DNA of 64,000 nucleotides from Idiomarinaceae bacterium (GTDB lineage Bacteria > Pseudomonadota > Gammaproteobacteria > Enterobacterales > Alteromonadaceae), in the NCBI GenBank assembly GCA_002685255.1, contig NYWU01000010.1, forward strand, positions 124,001 to 188,000, given 5' to 3'. Position numbers and translations under genes: made by a program. The first letter of the stretch is position 1; the number at the start of each line of letters is the position of its first letter. Below are positions 50,700-60,259 of this stretch, in pieces. The notes under the pieces are model-generated. The model saw only the letters and a list, made by a program, of their open reading frames with translations. It did not search any database and was not told the DNA's origin.

Positions 50700-50972
50700 A
50701 TGGCTCGCGTAACTGTAGAAGACGCTGTTGACCGCGTAGGTAACCGTTTTGATTTGATCTTGCTTGCTGCACGCCGAGCGCGTCAGCTGTCAGTCCAAGG
50801 CAAAGATCCATTGGTTGAAACAAAAAACGAGAAACCCACGGTTATCGCTTTACGCGAGATCGAGCAGGGTAAAATTGATGCTGATCGCTTGGATGCAGAA
50901 GAGCGTGCGGCGCAGCAAGAAGCAGACGCCGAAGAAATGCGCGCAGTTGATGCGTTGCGTCGCGTAGAATAA
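50700..50972 (+). CDS. rpoZ: RNA polymerase omega subunit
   Basis: This 90-residue protein matches omega, which helps assemble RNA polymerase and forms part of a ppGpp site. [30 protein letters not shown] is the conserved N-terminal core, followed by the acidic Ala/Glu-rich tail. It lies 68 bp after gmk and before spoT, as in E. coli. Three consecutive hairpins follow the stop codon. Confidence 0.98.
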   Translation: MARVTVEDAVDRVGNRFDLILLAARRARQLSVQGKDPLVETKNEKPTVIALREIEQGKIDADRLDAEERAAQQEADAEEMRAVDALRRVE

Positions 50973-50983
50973 GCTAATTATTA

Positions 50984-51005
50984 GCTAAAGGGCTCGCCCT
51001 TTAGC
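50984..51005. terminator. First hairpin after rpoZ
   Basis: GCTAAAGGG (50984-50992) and CCCTTTAGC (50997-51005) form a 9-bp perfect stem with a CTCG loop. It lacks a T-tract, so alone it would be a pause site or RNA-end stabiliser. It is the first of three adjacent hairpins. Confidence 0.6.
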
Positions 51006-51008
51006 AGG

Positions 51009-51024
51009 ATGAGTTCGCACTCAT
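51009..51024. repeat. Second hairpin after rpoZ
   Basis: ATGAGT (51009-51014) and ACTCAT (51019-51024) form a 6-bp stem with a TCGC loop between the other two hairpins of the rpoZ-spoT gap. Confidence 0.5.
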
Positions 51025-51028
51025 ACTA

Positions 51029-51059
51029 AAAGCCAACGGTGTATTCCGTTGGCTTTTTT
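51029..51059 (+). terminator. Intrinsic terminator between rpoZ and spoT
   Basis: An 11-bp stem, AAAGCCAACGG (51029-51039) and CCGTTGGCTTT (51046-51056), runs into a T-tract (51054-51059). It should separate gmk-rpoZ transcription from spoT, unlike the readthrough operon of E. coli. Confidence 0.88.
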
Positions 51060-51143
51060 GTCTTTTGCTCTTATGCTGTCAGTAAGTATCGGTAGTTACC
51101 GTAGCAGAAACTTTGCCTAATCGCCCACAAATGGAGTCTTTCG

Positions 51144-53249
51144 GTGTATTTATTTGAAGGCCTGAAAAATCAAATAAGTGAGTATTTGCCAAGCGATCAA
51201 GTTGATCGTGTTGAACATGCCTTTAAAGTGGCCAAGGATGCCCACAGTAGTCAGAAGCGTAGTAGCGGTGAACCTTATATAACTCACCCTGTTGCGGTTG
51301 CCAGCTTACTCGCGGATATGCGCCTTGACCACGAAACCCTGATGGCAGCGCTGTTACACGATGTCATTGAAGATACCGAGATCAAGGAGGAGGACCTTGC
51401 CGAAATGTTCGGCTCGACCGTCGCTGCATTGGTCGAAGGGGTTTCTAAACTCGATAAGTTGCAATTCAACTCTAAGGAAGAAGCGCAAGCCGAGAACTAT
51501 CGTAAAATGATCATGGCGATGACGCAGGATATTCGTGTCATTTTGATTAAGCTAGCCGACCGTACGCATAACATGCGAACAATACAGCACTTGCGGCCTG
51601 ACAAGCGTCGTAGGATTGCCCGCGAGACATTAGAAATTTATGCCCCACTCGCGCATAGGCTGGGTATTCACGATGTTAAGAATGAGCTTGAACGGCTGGG
51701 CTTTTGGGCGCTGTTCCCTTGGCGTGCCAAGCTACTGGAGTCTGAAGTTAAAAAAGCGCGCGGTAACCGTCGCGAATTTATGGAACGGGTTCAACATGAA
51801 ATCCATGCCAGACTCGAAGGGAATAGTATTAGCGCACGAGTGATGGGGCGTGAGAAGCACTTGCACAGCATTTACCGCAAGATGTTGAACAAAGAGCTGC
51901 GGTTTAATCAGGTGATGGATATCTATGCTTTTCGCGTCATTGTTGATTCGGTGGATACCTGTTATCGCGTGTTAGGCGCGCTGCATAACTTATACAAACC
52001 GATTGAAACACGCTTTAAGGACTATATTGCGATTCCTAAATCAAACGGTTATCAGTCCCTGCATACATCGCTAAAGGGGCCGCATGGCGTTCCTGTCGAG
52101 ATTCAAATTCGCACGGAAGAAATGGACTTGATGGCAGATCGCGGGGTAGCTGCACACTGGCTTTATAAAAATAATGATGACTCGGGCACCACGGCGCAGG
52201 TAAGAGCGCGTAAATGGATGCAAAGTTTATTGGAGCTGCAACAAAGCGCAGGCAGCTCGTTCGAGTTTATTGAAAATGTTAAGTCGGATTTGTTCCCCGA
52301 CGAAATCTATGTGTTTACCCCAGATGGGCGCATCGTCGAGTTACCTCAAGGCGCCACTGCCGTCGACTTCGCGTACGCAGTACATACGGATGTGGGCAAT
52401 ACGTGCGTGGGTGCTCGTGTTAATCATCGTACTTACTCACTGAGTAAACCGTTAGAGACGGGGCAAACCGTCGAGGTTAAGACCGTTCCTGGCTCACGCC
52501 CCAACATTGCATGGCTTAACTTTGTAGTTACTGGAAAAGCGCGCGCTAAAATCCGTCAATTTTTAAAAGGGCAAGAAGCTTCCGAGGCCGAGCATCTGGG
52601 CGAGCGTTTGCTGCGCTCCGCGTTAGGCTCTCTGAGCTATGATGAAATTCCTAATTCAGAGTTTGAACGTGTAATTGCTGAATTGAAATTAGAAACACGT
52701 GGTGAACTATTGAAGCAAATCGGTTTGGGCAACCTGATGTCGCTCGCTGTTGCAAAAAGACTCATGGGCGAATTGCAACCACTGAAAGATGAAAGCTTGA
52801 ACCGTAAGAGTTTGTCGATCAAAGGTGCTGAAGGGTTGTTAGTCAGTTTTGCTAAGTGCTGTCGCCCGATTCCTGGCGACGACATTATTGCTCATGTCAG
52901 TCCTGGGAAAGGGCTGGTGATTCACCGACGTGAATGTAAAAACGTTCGTGGTCATGAAGATGAGCCGGGGCGTTACTTCCCAGTGGAGTGGGATAATAAT
53001 CCAGAAGCCGAGTTTATTTCCGAGATTAGAATCGAGATTATCAACCATCAGGGCGCACTGGCTAAGCTGACTTCAGCTATTGCGACGACAGGTTGTAATA
53101 TCGATGGTCTCAAAACTGAAGAAATCGATGCCAACATTTATTTTATTGATGTGGCACTGACTATTAAAAATAGAAAGCATCTCGCTGATGTGATTCGTCA
53201 TATTCGTAAGATGCCTGATGTACAGCGCGTGACGCGCTTAAGGAAGTAA
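51144..53249 (+). CDS. spoT: Bifunctional (p)ppGpp synthase/hydrolase SpoT
   Basis: SpoT makes and degrades (p)ppGpp. This 701-residue protein has the HD hydrolase domain with HDVIEDT, the synthetase domain with [13 protein letters not shown] and [14 protein letters not shown], the TGS domain ([15 protein letters not shown]), a helical region, [18 protein letters not shown] and a C-terminal ACT domain. The intact HD motif separates it from RelA. Length equals that of E. coli SpoT (702). The start is GTG with GGAG seven bases upstream. ridA follows after one base. Confidence 0.97.
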   Translation: MYLFEGLKNQISEYLPSDQVDRVEHAFKVAKDAHSSQKRSSGEPYITHPVAVASLLADMRLDHETLMAALLHDVIEDTEIKEEDLAEMFGSTVAALVEGVSKLDKLQFNSKEEAQAENYRKMIMAMTQDIRVILIKLADRTHNMRTIQHLRPDKRRRIARETLEIYAPLAHRLGIHDVKNELERLGFWALFPWRAKLLESEVKKARGNRREFMERVQHEIHARLEGNSISARVMGREKHLHSIYRKMLNKELRFNQVMDIYAFRVIVDSVDTCYRVLGALHNLYKPIETRFKDYIAIPKSNGYQSLHTSLKGPHGVPVEIQIRTEEMDLMADRGVAAHWLYKNNDDSGTTAQVRARKWMQSLLELQQSAGSSFEFIENVKSDLFPDEIYVFTPDGRIVELPQGATAVDFAYAVHTDVGNTCVGARVNHRTYSLSKPLETGQTVEVKTVPGSRPNIAWLNFVVTGKARAKIRQFLKGQEASEAEHLGERLLRSALGSLSYDEIPNSEFERVIAELKLETRGELLKQIGLGNLMSLAVAKRLMGELQPLKDESLNRKSLSIKGAEGLLVSFAKCCRPIPGDDIIAHVSPGKGLVIHRRECKNVRGHEDEPGRYFPVEWDNNPEAEFISEIRIEIINHQGALAKLTSAIATTGCNIDGLKTEEIDANIYFIDVALTIKNRKHLADVIRHIRKMPDVQRVTRLRK

Positions 53250-53250
53250 A

Positions 53251-53643
53251 ATGTCTAAGGTAATCATTGCAACAGATAAAGCGCCCGCGGCGATTGGCAC
53301 ATACTCGCAAGCGGTAAAAATCGGTACCACAGTCTATCTTTCGGGTCAGATTCCGCTTGATCCTGAAACCATGGAGTTGGTATCTGAGGACTTTCAACAT
53401 CAAGCCGAGCAAGTGTTTAAGAACTTAGCAGCGGTGTGTGAAGCCGCCGGGGGCGAGCTTCAGGATATGGTCAAAGTACAAATCTACTTAACTGATTTAG
53501 GTGAGTTTGCCATCGTCAATGAAGTCATGGCTCGCCACTTCAGCAAACCTTACCCAGCGCGCGCGGCTATTGGTGTGAAGCAGCTGCCAAAAGGTGCTCA
53601 GATTGAAATCGACGGTATTCTCGAATTACCAAGCACCAATTAA
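53251..53643 (+). CDS. ridA: Reactive intermediate/imine deaminase RidA
   Basis: RidA hydrolyses 2-aminoacrylate and other enamine/imine by-products of PLP enzymes to ketoacids. The 130-residue protein has [23 protein letters not shown], the catalytic Arg in [14 protein letters not shown] and the C-terminal IEIDGIL. It starts one base after the spoT stop codon, so the two are cotranscribed. A hairpin follows. Confidence 0.96.
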   Translation: MSKVIIATDKAPAAIGTYSQAVKIGTTVYLSGQIPLDPETMELVSEDFQHQAEQVFKNLAAVCEAAGGELQDMVKVQIYLTDLGEFAIVNEVMARHFSKPYPARAAIGVKQLPKGAQIEIDGILELPSTN

Positions 53644-53651
53644 TTTTTGAT

Positions 53652-53679
53652 AGAAGCGGTCTAAGTGACCGCTTCTGTT
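53652..53679. terminator. Hairpin between convergent ridA and the NhaC-type gene
   Basis: A 10-bp perfect stem, AGAAGCGGTC (53652-53661) and GACCGCTTCT (53667-53676), lies at the end of both genes and reaches into the last codon of the minus-strand transporter gene. The T content after it is modest on both strands. Confidence 0.65.
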
Positions 53680-55010
53680 TGCTCCGGTATACGATCCTCA
53701 AGTGGCTTGCGCCAAACAATAATCACTAAAGCGACTGCACCTAAGATAAAGCAATAGCCGGTATGGATACTTACCGACAATGGGGAAATACCGAAACTCG
53801 CCCCCATCAGTAATGCCTGCGCGCCATAAGGCAATACGCCCTGTACAACACAGGCAAAGATATCTAATAGGCTGGCGCTTTGGCGTGCTGCTAAATTACC
53901 TTTTTTAGCTAAGCGAGCACTGACTTCTCCCGCAAGTAAAATACTCACCGTGTTGTTCGCGACACACAGGTTTGTAAGTGACGTAAGGCCAGCGACGCCA
54001 AGCGCAGAAGAACGCTGTTTATGCTTGCTTAAACGGCTGGTGACCGCTTCAACGGCCTTGGCAAGGAAAGCCAAACCGCCCTGCTGACGGATCAAGCCCG
54101 AAAGCCCGCCTATCAGCAACGACAGCAAAAATATTTCCTGCATTGATGAAAAGCCATCGTAGATATCCTGACTAAACTTCACCCATTGGTAATCTACCGC
54201 AACCATGCCAAACGCAGCAGCCAATACGATACCGAGACCTAACACCGCAAATACATTTAAGCCCATTACTGCTAGCACAATGATGGCGAAGTAGGGAATA
54301 CATAACCATAGGTTGGCTTCAGGAATGTTCAAAGGCGCGTTACTGGTGTCGTAACTCACTAACCAAAGCATTGTAATAATTGCGGCGGGAATCGATATTT
54401 TTAGATTCGCTTTAAACTTATCTCGCATACTACAGCCTTGGGTACGGGTGGCTGCGATTGTAGTATCGGAAATGATTGAGAGGTTATCACCGAACATGGC
54501 GCCACTGACCAATACCCCCGCCAGTAGCGGCAAACTGATATCGGTTGCTTCACCAATACCGAGGGCGACCGGGGCAAGGGCAGCCAAGGTGCCCATCGAA
54601 GTACCCATCGCGGTCGAGATCACGCCCGCAATAATAAATAGGCCCGGTAAGAGAAATGAAGCTGGGATAATACCTAAACCAAGGGCCACCATGGCATCAA
54701 CACCACCGGTTGCCTCCGCAACGGTAGAAAACGCACCGGCTAATAAATAGATCATGCACATGGTGACAATGTTGCTGTCACCCACGCCCGCGACAAAGGT
54801 GGCGATACGCTCCTCGAATGCTTGTTTGCTTAGCAAAATGCCTAACGCGATCGCAGGCAAAATGGCGACGGGGCTTGGTAGTTGATAAAAGGCGTATTCC
54901 ACACCCTCTGACTGAAAATAAATACCTGTTCCTAAAAACAGCGCGAGGAACAAAGCAAGTGGCAACAACGCCTTAGCGCTAGCGGGTTGCGCAGGAATTT
55001 GTGACGACAT
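53661..55010 (-). CDS. NhaC-family transporter (possible methionine transporter MetT)
   Basis: This 449-residue protein has about 11 membrane segments of the NhaC Na+/H+ antiporter family, with GTSMGTLAALAPVALGI, SGAMFGDNLSIISDTTIAATRTQG and NLCVANNTVSILLAGEVS. In comparative genomics of gammaproteobacteria, one NhaC-family group (MetT) was proposed as a methionine transporter under MetJ control. A MetJ-like tandem box lies 35 bp upstream, so MetT is my preferred reading; a sodium/proton antiporter remains possible. It is inserted against the direction of the spoT-recG cluster. Confidence 0.87.
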   Translation of the reverse strand: MSSQIPAQPASAKALLPLALFLALFLGTGIYFQSEGVEYAFYQLPSPVAILPAIALGILLSKQAFEERIATFVAGVGDSNIVTMCMIYLLAGAFSTVAEATGGVDAMVALGLGIIPASFLLPGLFIIAGVISTAMGTSMGTLAALAPVALGIGEATDISLPLLAGVLVSGAMFGDNLSIISDTTIAATRTQGCSMRDKFKANLKISIPAAIITMLWLVSYDTSNAPLNIPEANLWLCIPYFAIIVLAVMGLNVFAVLGLGIVLAAAFGMVAVDYQWVKFSQDIYDGFSSMQEIFLLSLLIGGLSGLIRQQGGLAFLAKAVEAVTSRLSKHKQRSSALGVAGLTSLTNLCVANNTVSILLAGEVSARLAKKGNLAARQSASLLDIFACVVQGVLPYGAQALLMGASFGISPLSVSIHTGYCFILGAVALVIIVWRKPLEDRIPEQTEAVT

Positions 55011-55044
55011 AAGTGACCCTTATGGTAATTCGGTATTTTTATTT

Positions 55045-55060
55045 GGACGTCCAGAAGTTT
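55045..55060. promoter_or_regulatory. MetJ-like tandem box
   Basis: GGACGTCC (55045-55052) and AGAAGTTT (55053-55060) are adjacent octamers, each matching six of eight bases of the met box AGACGTCT. They lie 35-50 bp before the NhaC-type gene start, where repressor sites are usual. Two boxes is the minimum for MetJ binding. Confidence 0.45.
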
Positions 55061-55140
55061 ATATAGCTAACTGATGTGATGCAACCTTTATTAAAAACCG
55101 TGTACACTACTCGTATAGTAATTGGCGTAAAGAGGCAAGT

Positions 55141-56670
55141 ATGAGCCCAGAAGAATTGCATCTTCAGATTCGTAATCTCCGATTAGATGATTACGAGCAG
55201 TTAAAAGAGTTAATGGATGCCATCTACACCGATATCGGTGGTGCGTGGAGCCGTTTTACCATCGAGAAGTTGATCAAAGACTTCGCCGAAGGACAGTTTT
55301 GCCTCGAAGATAATGGTCGCATTATTGGTGTGGCGTTGACCGTGAAAGTGGCCTATAACAAATTTTCGAACCCGCACACTTACGATGATTTGATTGGGCA
55401 TCGCGAAGCCATTCTTAATGATAAGAAGGGCGATGCATTGTATGGCCTGGATGTGCTGATTCATCCAGACTATCGCGGCTACCGTCTAGGCCGCCGTCTC
55501 TATGATGCTCGTAAAGAACTGTGTCGCCAGAAAAACCTGCGCGCTATTCTTGCCGGTGGGCGTATCGTTAATTACCACAAGTACTCAAACGATCTGTCTC
55601 CGTCTCAGTACTTAGACAAAGTACAACGTCGTGAAATCTATGATCCGATCCTGACTTTCCAGTTAGCGAACGACTTTAGTGTGAAGCGCTTGCTCGGGAA
55701 GTACTTACCTGAGGACGAGCGTTCGCGTGGTTTTGCCACGTTATTGGAGTGGAATAACTTCCTCTACGATCCGTCAACAAATATGCTGAATACGCGCGTT
55801 CAAAATGTGCGTGTCGGTGCCGTGCAGTGGCAAATGCGATCAGTCGAGTCTGTTGATGAGCTTCTTCAGCAAGTGGAGTACTTTGTTGATGCGCTTTCGA
55901 GCTACCAGAGTGACTTTGCGGTGCTTCCGGAATTTTTTAACGCGCCGCTGATGGGGTTGACCGATCAGAGCCAACAGATGAATGCCATTCGTTTTCTCGC
56001 CGGTTTTACCGAGCGATTTAAACGCGAAATGTCGCAAATGGCCGTCAGTTACAATGTAAACATCATCACGGGTTCAATGCCGTTACAAGAGGGCGACAGT
56101 ATCTACAACGTATCGTACTTATGTCGTCGCGATGGCTCAGTTGAAGAGCAGCGTAAACTGCATATCACTCCGCACGAGAAGCGCGACTGGGTCATTGAAG
56201 GCGGCGATGATGTGCGCGTATTCGATACCGATGCAGGGCGTGTCGGTATTTTGATTTGTTACGATGTCGAATTCCCTGAGTTGGGTCGCATTATGGCTGA
56301 AGAGGGACTTGAGATCCTGTTTGTGCCCTTTTGGACCGATACACGGAACGCGTATCTGCGAGTTCGACACTGTGCACAAGCACGTGCCGTTGAAAACGAG
56401 TGTTACGTAGTGATTTGTGGCAGTGTTGGTAACTTACCTGAGGTGGAAAGTTTAGACGTACAATATGCGCAGTCTGCTGTGTTTTCGCCGTCAGACTTTG
56501 CCTTCCCACACGATGCGGTGATGTCAGAGACGACTCCGAATACAGAAATGTTAATGTTCTCAGATTTGAATTTAGATGAGCTGCGTTATCTGCATCACGA
56601 AGGTTCAGTGACTAATAAAAAAGATCGTCGTACTGATATTTACGATGTAGTAAGAAAGCACAGAAGTTAA
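55141..56670 (+). CDS. GNAT acetyltransferase-nitrilase fusion protein
   Basis: This 509-residue protein fuses an N-terminal GNAT domain (about residues 8-215, acetyl-CoA motif VLIHPDYRGYRLGRRLYDA) to a carbon-nitrogen hydrolase domain (about 222-500). The nitrilase triad is present: Glu in VLPEFFN, Lys in RKLHITPHEK and Cys in LICYDVEFPEL. Fusions of this type occur in many bacteria, but their substrate is not established. It is cytosolic. It lies 9 bp before trmH on the same strand. Confidence 0.93.
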   Translation: MSPEELHLQIRNLRLDDYEQLKELMDAIYTDIGGAWSRFTIEKLIKDFAEGQFCLEDNGRIIGVALTVKVAYNKFSNPHTYDDLIGHREAILNDKKGDALYGLDVLIHPDYRGYRLGRRLYDARKELCRQKNLRAILAGGRIVNYHKYSNDLSPSQYLDKVQRREIYDPILTFQLANDFSVKRLLGKYLPEDERSRGFATLLEWNNFLYDPSTNMLNTRVQNVRVGAVQWQMRSVESVDELLQQVEYFVDALSSYQSDFAVLPEFFNAPLMGLTDQSQQMNAIRFLAGFTERFKREMSQMAVSYNVNIITGSMPLQEGDSIYNVSYLCRRDGSVEEQRKLHITPHEKRDWVIEGGDDVRVFDTDAGRVGILICYDVEFPELGRIMAEEGLEILFVPFWTDTRNAYLRVRHCAQARAVENECYVVICGSVGNLPEVESLDVQYAQSAVFSPSDFAFPHDAVMSETTPNTEMLMFSDLNLDELRYLHHEGSVTNKKDRRTDIYDVVRKHRS

Positions 56671-56679
56671 AGGCTATCA

Positions 56680-57372
56680 ATGAGTCCAGAACGTTATCAA
56701 CGCATTACCGAAATGCTGGCGTTTCGTCAGCCCGACTTAACTGTCGTCATGGAAGGCGTGCATAAGCACCATAACTTATCGGCGGTAGTGCGTACTGCGG
56801 ACGCGGTGGGCGTCCATGAAATGCATGCCATATGGCTGAGCAGCAAAATGCGCGTGTCCGGTGGTACTGCTTTGGGTAGTCAAAATTGGGTTAACGTGCA
56901 TCATCATAGCCAGTTAAACCCTGCGGTAGAGCAAATAAAGCAACAAGGTATGCAAGTCGTGGTGACTCACTTGTCTGATCAAGCGGTGGATTTTCGTGAA
57001 ATCGATTACACCCAGCCCACCGCAATCTTGTTAGGTCAGGAAAAACACGGTGCGACGGAAGAGGCGCTGAAAATTGCCGATCATCACGTTAAGATTCCAA
57101 TGGTGGGTATGGTGCAGTCGCTGAATGTCTCAGTCGCAGGTGCAGTGATGCTTTACGAGGCACAGCGTCAGCGAGAGCAAGCGGGCATGTATGACGCTAT
57201 GCGCTTAAGTGATGCCGAACAGCACCGCGTATTGTTTGAAGGGGGCCACCCAATTTACGCCAAAGCCTGCAAACGCAAGGGACTACCGTATCCACCACTA
57301 GATGAATACGGGCAAATTGTCGCGGATGACGAGTGGTGGTTAGCCATGCGCGCAGCTAAAAAGCGAGCTTAG
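56680..57372 (+). CDS. trmH: tRNA (guanosine(18)-2'-O)-methyltransferase TrmH
   Basis: TrmH methylates the ribose of G18 in tRNA. The 230-residue protein has the SPOUT motifs NLSAVVRTADAVGVHE, LLGQEKHGATEEAL and MVGMVQSLNVSVAGAVMLYE, which form the knotted SAM site. The length matches E. coli TrmH (229). It sits just before recG, with a 3-bp gap, in the conserved spoT-trmH-recG order. Confidence 0.96.
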   Translation: MSPERYQRITEMLAFRQPDLTVVMEGVHKHHNLSAVVRTADAVGVHEMHAIWLSSKMRVSGGTALGSQNWVNVHHHSQLNPAVEQIKQQGMQVVVTHLSDQAVDFREIDYTQPTAILLGQEKHGATEEALKIADHHVKIPMVGMVQSLNVSVAGAVMLYEAQRQREQAGMYDAMRLSDAEQHRVLFEGGHPIYAKACKRKGLPYPPLDEYGQIVADDEWWLAMRAAKKRA

Positions 57373-57375
57373 TCA

Positions 57376-59451
57376 ATGCAGCCTCTCAGCAAAATTCCAC
57401 TGACCACGCTCAAAGGGGTCGGCGATAAAGTCGCTAAGAAGTTGGAAAAGCTGGGCTTGGTGACGGTCAATGATGCGATCTTTCATCTACCTGCACGGTA
57501 TGAGGATCGCACACAGATTTACCGAATTGCTTATGCGCGTCCTGGGGTGGCAGGTCACTTTCAGGTAACCGTCGATAATGCGGACATTAAATATGGTCGC
57601 AAGCGTATGTTGGTGTGCCGAGTGCGAGACGAGACCGGCACCATGACATTGCGCTTTTTCCAGTTTAGCGCCGCGCAACTAAAGCAGTTCAGTGCTGGCA
57701 CCTCGTTATTAGTCTTTGGCGAAGTGCGGGCGGGGCTTAGCGGTCTTGAAGTGATTCATCCCGAATATCGTGTACTTTCTTCATCCGACGCGATTGAGTT
57801 GCCCGAGACGCTGACGCCTATCTACCCCACCACTGAGGGCGTGTATCAGGCATCTTTGCGTAAGATTATTGACCAAGCGCTCTCTTATGTGACCGGACGA
57901 GCGCTGCCTGAGTTATTGCCTGAGTCCCTTCAGCCCCACGATCTATCTTTGGTCGAGGCACTCAAAACACTGCATAACCCACCCAAGGATGTCGGTCTCG
58001 CACAACTTGAACAGGGGTCACATCCTGCACAACAGCGGTTAGCAATGGAGGAATTGATTGCTCATCAGGTTAGTTTGTTGCAGTTACGCGAAAAACGTCA
58101 GCAAGAGCGTGCACATGCGCTGAATGCGGAGCCACGCTTACAAAGTGAATTTTTACAACAACTGCCGTTTAAGCCGACGTCTGCTCAGCAGCGCGTATTG
58201 AGTGAGATTCATGCGGACCTCGCGCAGAATCAGCCGATGATGCGTCTTGTCCAAGGTGATGTGGGATCGGGAAAAACGCTTGTGGCGGCGCTTGCCGCAT
58301 TAGCCGCTATCGAACAAGGTCATCAAGTGGCGATTATGGCGCCCACAGAAATTCTCTCAGAACAACACGCGCTGACGTTTGAGCAATGGTTTGCCCCCCT
58401 GGGTATTGAAGTCGCCTGGTTGAGTGGTCGCAGCAAGGGTAAGGCGCGTCAACACACGTTAGAGCAGCTTGCGAACGGGAGCGTTCAGCTCATTGTGGGA
58501 ACTCATGCATTGTTTCAAGCCGATGTACACTATCACTCACTCGCGTTAGTTATTATTGATGAACAGCACCGTTTTGGTGTGCATCAGCGGTTACAATTAC
58601 GAGAGAAAGGTGTACAAGCGGGCTTTCAACCGCATCAATTAATTATGATAGCCACACCGATTCCGCGAACGCTGGCGATGACTGCTTATGCTGACTTAGC
58701 TACTTCAGTGATTGACGAGTTACCACCGGGGCGCACGCCGATCACAACAGTGGCCATCCCAGACACACGACGTGATCAGGTGATCGAGCGTGTACGCGAC
58801 GTGTGTACTCACGAAGGTCGACAAGCTTATTGGGTCTGTACTTTGATTGAGGAATCTGAGGTATTGGAATGTCAGGCGGCTGAGGACACTGCAACGGAGT
58901 TACAAGAACAGCTTGATGGGTTGACGATAGGGCTCGTGCATGGACGAATGAAAGCCGACCAAAAGGAAGCAGTGATGTCACGCTTTAAAAGTGGTGACGT
59001 CGATTTATTGGTCGCCACAACGGTGATTGAGGTGGGCGTTGATGTACCCAATGCATCCTTGATGATTATTGAGAACCCAGAGCGGCTTGGATTAGCCCAG
59101 TTGCATCAATTACGAGGACGTGTCGGACGGGGTTCGGTCGCCAGTCATTGCGTTTTATTGTACAAAACGCCGTTATCGAGAACCGCAACAGAGCGTTTAT
59201 CCGTACTTAGAGACAGTAATGATGGTTTTGTTATCGCACAGCGCGATATGGAGATCCGCGGATATGGCGAATTACTTGGGCAGCGTCAAACCGGACTGAC
59301 TCAGATGAAAGTCGCCGACATTGAACGTGATGAGGTGTTGATACCTGAGGCTCAAGCGGTTGCAGAGGAACTTATCAGGGATTATCCCAATACTGTCAAT
59401 GCGTTGATTGCGCGCTGGTTACCGCGGCGAGATCATTACGCGCAGGTGTAG
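57376..59451 (+). CDS. recG: ATP-dependent DNA helicase RecG
   Basis: RecG remodels stalled replication forks and Holliday junctions. The 691-residue protein has an N-terminal wedge/OB domain (LTTLKGVGDKVAKKLEKLGL), helicase motif I LVQGDVGSGKTLVAAL, motif II IIDEQHRFG, the TPIPRTLAMTAYAD segment and motif VI HQLRGRVGRG. The length matches E. coli (693). It is the last gene of the cluster; ubiE begins 53 bp later. Confidence 0.97.
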   Translation: MQPLSKIPLTTLKGVGDKVAKKLEKLGLVTVNDAIFHLPARYEDRTQIYRIAYARPGVAGHFQVTVDNADIKYGRKRMLVCRVRDETGTMTLRFFQFSAAQLKQFSAGTSLLVFGEVRAGLSGLEVIHPEYRVLSSSDAIELPETLTPIYPTTEGVYQASLRKIIDQALSYVTGRALPELLPESLQPHDLSLVEALKTLHNPPKDVGLAQLEQGSHPAQQRLAMEELIAHQVSLLQLREKRQQERAHALNAEPRLQSEFLQQLPFKPTSAQQRVLSEIHADLAQNQPMMRLVQGDVGSGKTLVAALAALAAIEQGHQVAIMAPTEILSEQHALTFEQWFAPLGIEVAWLSGRSKGKARQHTLEQLANGSVQLIVGTHALFQADVHYHSLALVIIDEQHRFGVHQRLQLREKGVQAGFQPHQLIMIATPIPRTLAMTAYADLATSVIDELPPGRTPITTVAIPDTRRDQVIERVRDVCTHEGRQAYWVCTLIEESEVLECQAAEDTATELQEQLDGLTIGLVHGRMKADQKEAVMSRFKSGDVDLLVATTVIEVGVDVPNASLMIIENPERLGLAQLHQLRGRVGRGSVASHCVLLYKTPLSRTATERLSVLRDSNDGFVIAQRDMEIRGYGELLGQRQTGLTQMKVADIERDEVLIPEAQAVAEELIRDYPNTVNALIARWLPRRDHYAQV

Positions 59452-59503
59452 TATTACAGCAGTGACGCCCGTACAATAGGGTAAAAAGTTGTTAGGAAAA
59501 ATT

Positions 59504-60259
59504 ATGTCAGATAAACACGAAGATGGAATCGACTTTGGCTACCAGCGCGTGCCAAAGGATGCGAAAAAGGGCCTCGTTGCCAATGTATTTAACTCAGTGG
59601 CAGCCAAGTATGATGTTATGAATGACCTCATGTCGATGGGGATCCACCGTGTTTGGAAACGCTATACCATAGACTGCAGTGGTGTACGTAAAGGCATGAA
59701 AGTGCTCGATATCGCCGGTGGCACGGGCGATTTAACGGCACAGTTCTCGCGTCGTGTCGGAGATACCGGCGAGGTTGTGTTGGCTGACATTAACGATGCT
59801 ATGTTAAAGGTCGGACGTGACAAATTACGCGATAAAGGGATAGTTGGTAACGTAAATTGTGTACAAGCAGACGCAGAAAACCTGCCTTTTGCTGATAATA
59901 GCTTTGATATTGTGACTATTGCTTTTGGTTTGCGAAATGTGACGGATAAGCCAGCTGCTTTACGATCAATGTTACGGGTATTGAAGCCAGGCGGTCGTTT
60001 ACTGATCTTAGAGTTTTCCAAGCCAACAACAGCGACGCTGAATCAGCTTTACGACTTTTACTCATTTAATATTCTGCCCAAAATGGGCCAGTTGGTGGCC
60101 AACGATGCAGATAGTTACCAGTATTTGGCTGAGTCGATTCGTATGCATCCTGATCAAGAGACACTGAAACAGATGATGTCAGAAGCAGGCTATGAAAACG
60201 TCGACTATCAAAACTTGACGGGCGGTATTGTCGCACTTCATCGAGGATACAAATTTTAA
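59504..60259 (+). CDS. ubiE: Ubiquinone/menaquinone C-methyltransferase UbiE
   Basis: UbiE methylates demethylmenaquinone and a ubiquinone precursor using SAM. The 251-residue protein has SAM motif [13 protein letters not shown], the post-I acidic [24 protein letters not shown] and [15 protein letters not shown]. The length equals that of E. coli UbiE. The start at 59504 (MSDKHED) has AGGA seven bases upstream; an in-frame TTG at 59489 is rejected. The ubiJ start overlaps its stop codon. Confidence 0.97.
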   Translation: MSDKHEDGIDFGYQRVPKDAKKGLVANVFNSVAAKYDVMNDLMSMGIHRVWKRYTIDCSGVRKGMKVLDIAGGTGDLTAQFSRRVGDTGEVVLADINDAMLKVGRDKLRDKGIVGNVNCVQADAENLPFADNSFDIVTIAFGLRNVTDKPAALRSMLRVLKPGGRLLILEFSKPTTATLNQLYDFYSFNILPKMGQLVANDADSYQYLAESIRMHPDQETLKQMMSEAGYENVDYQNLTGGIVALHRGYKF

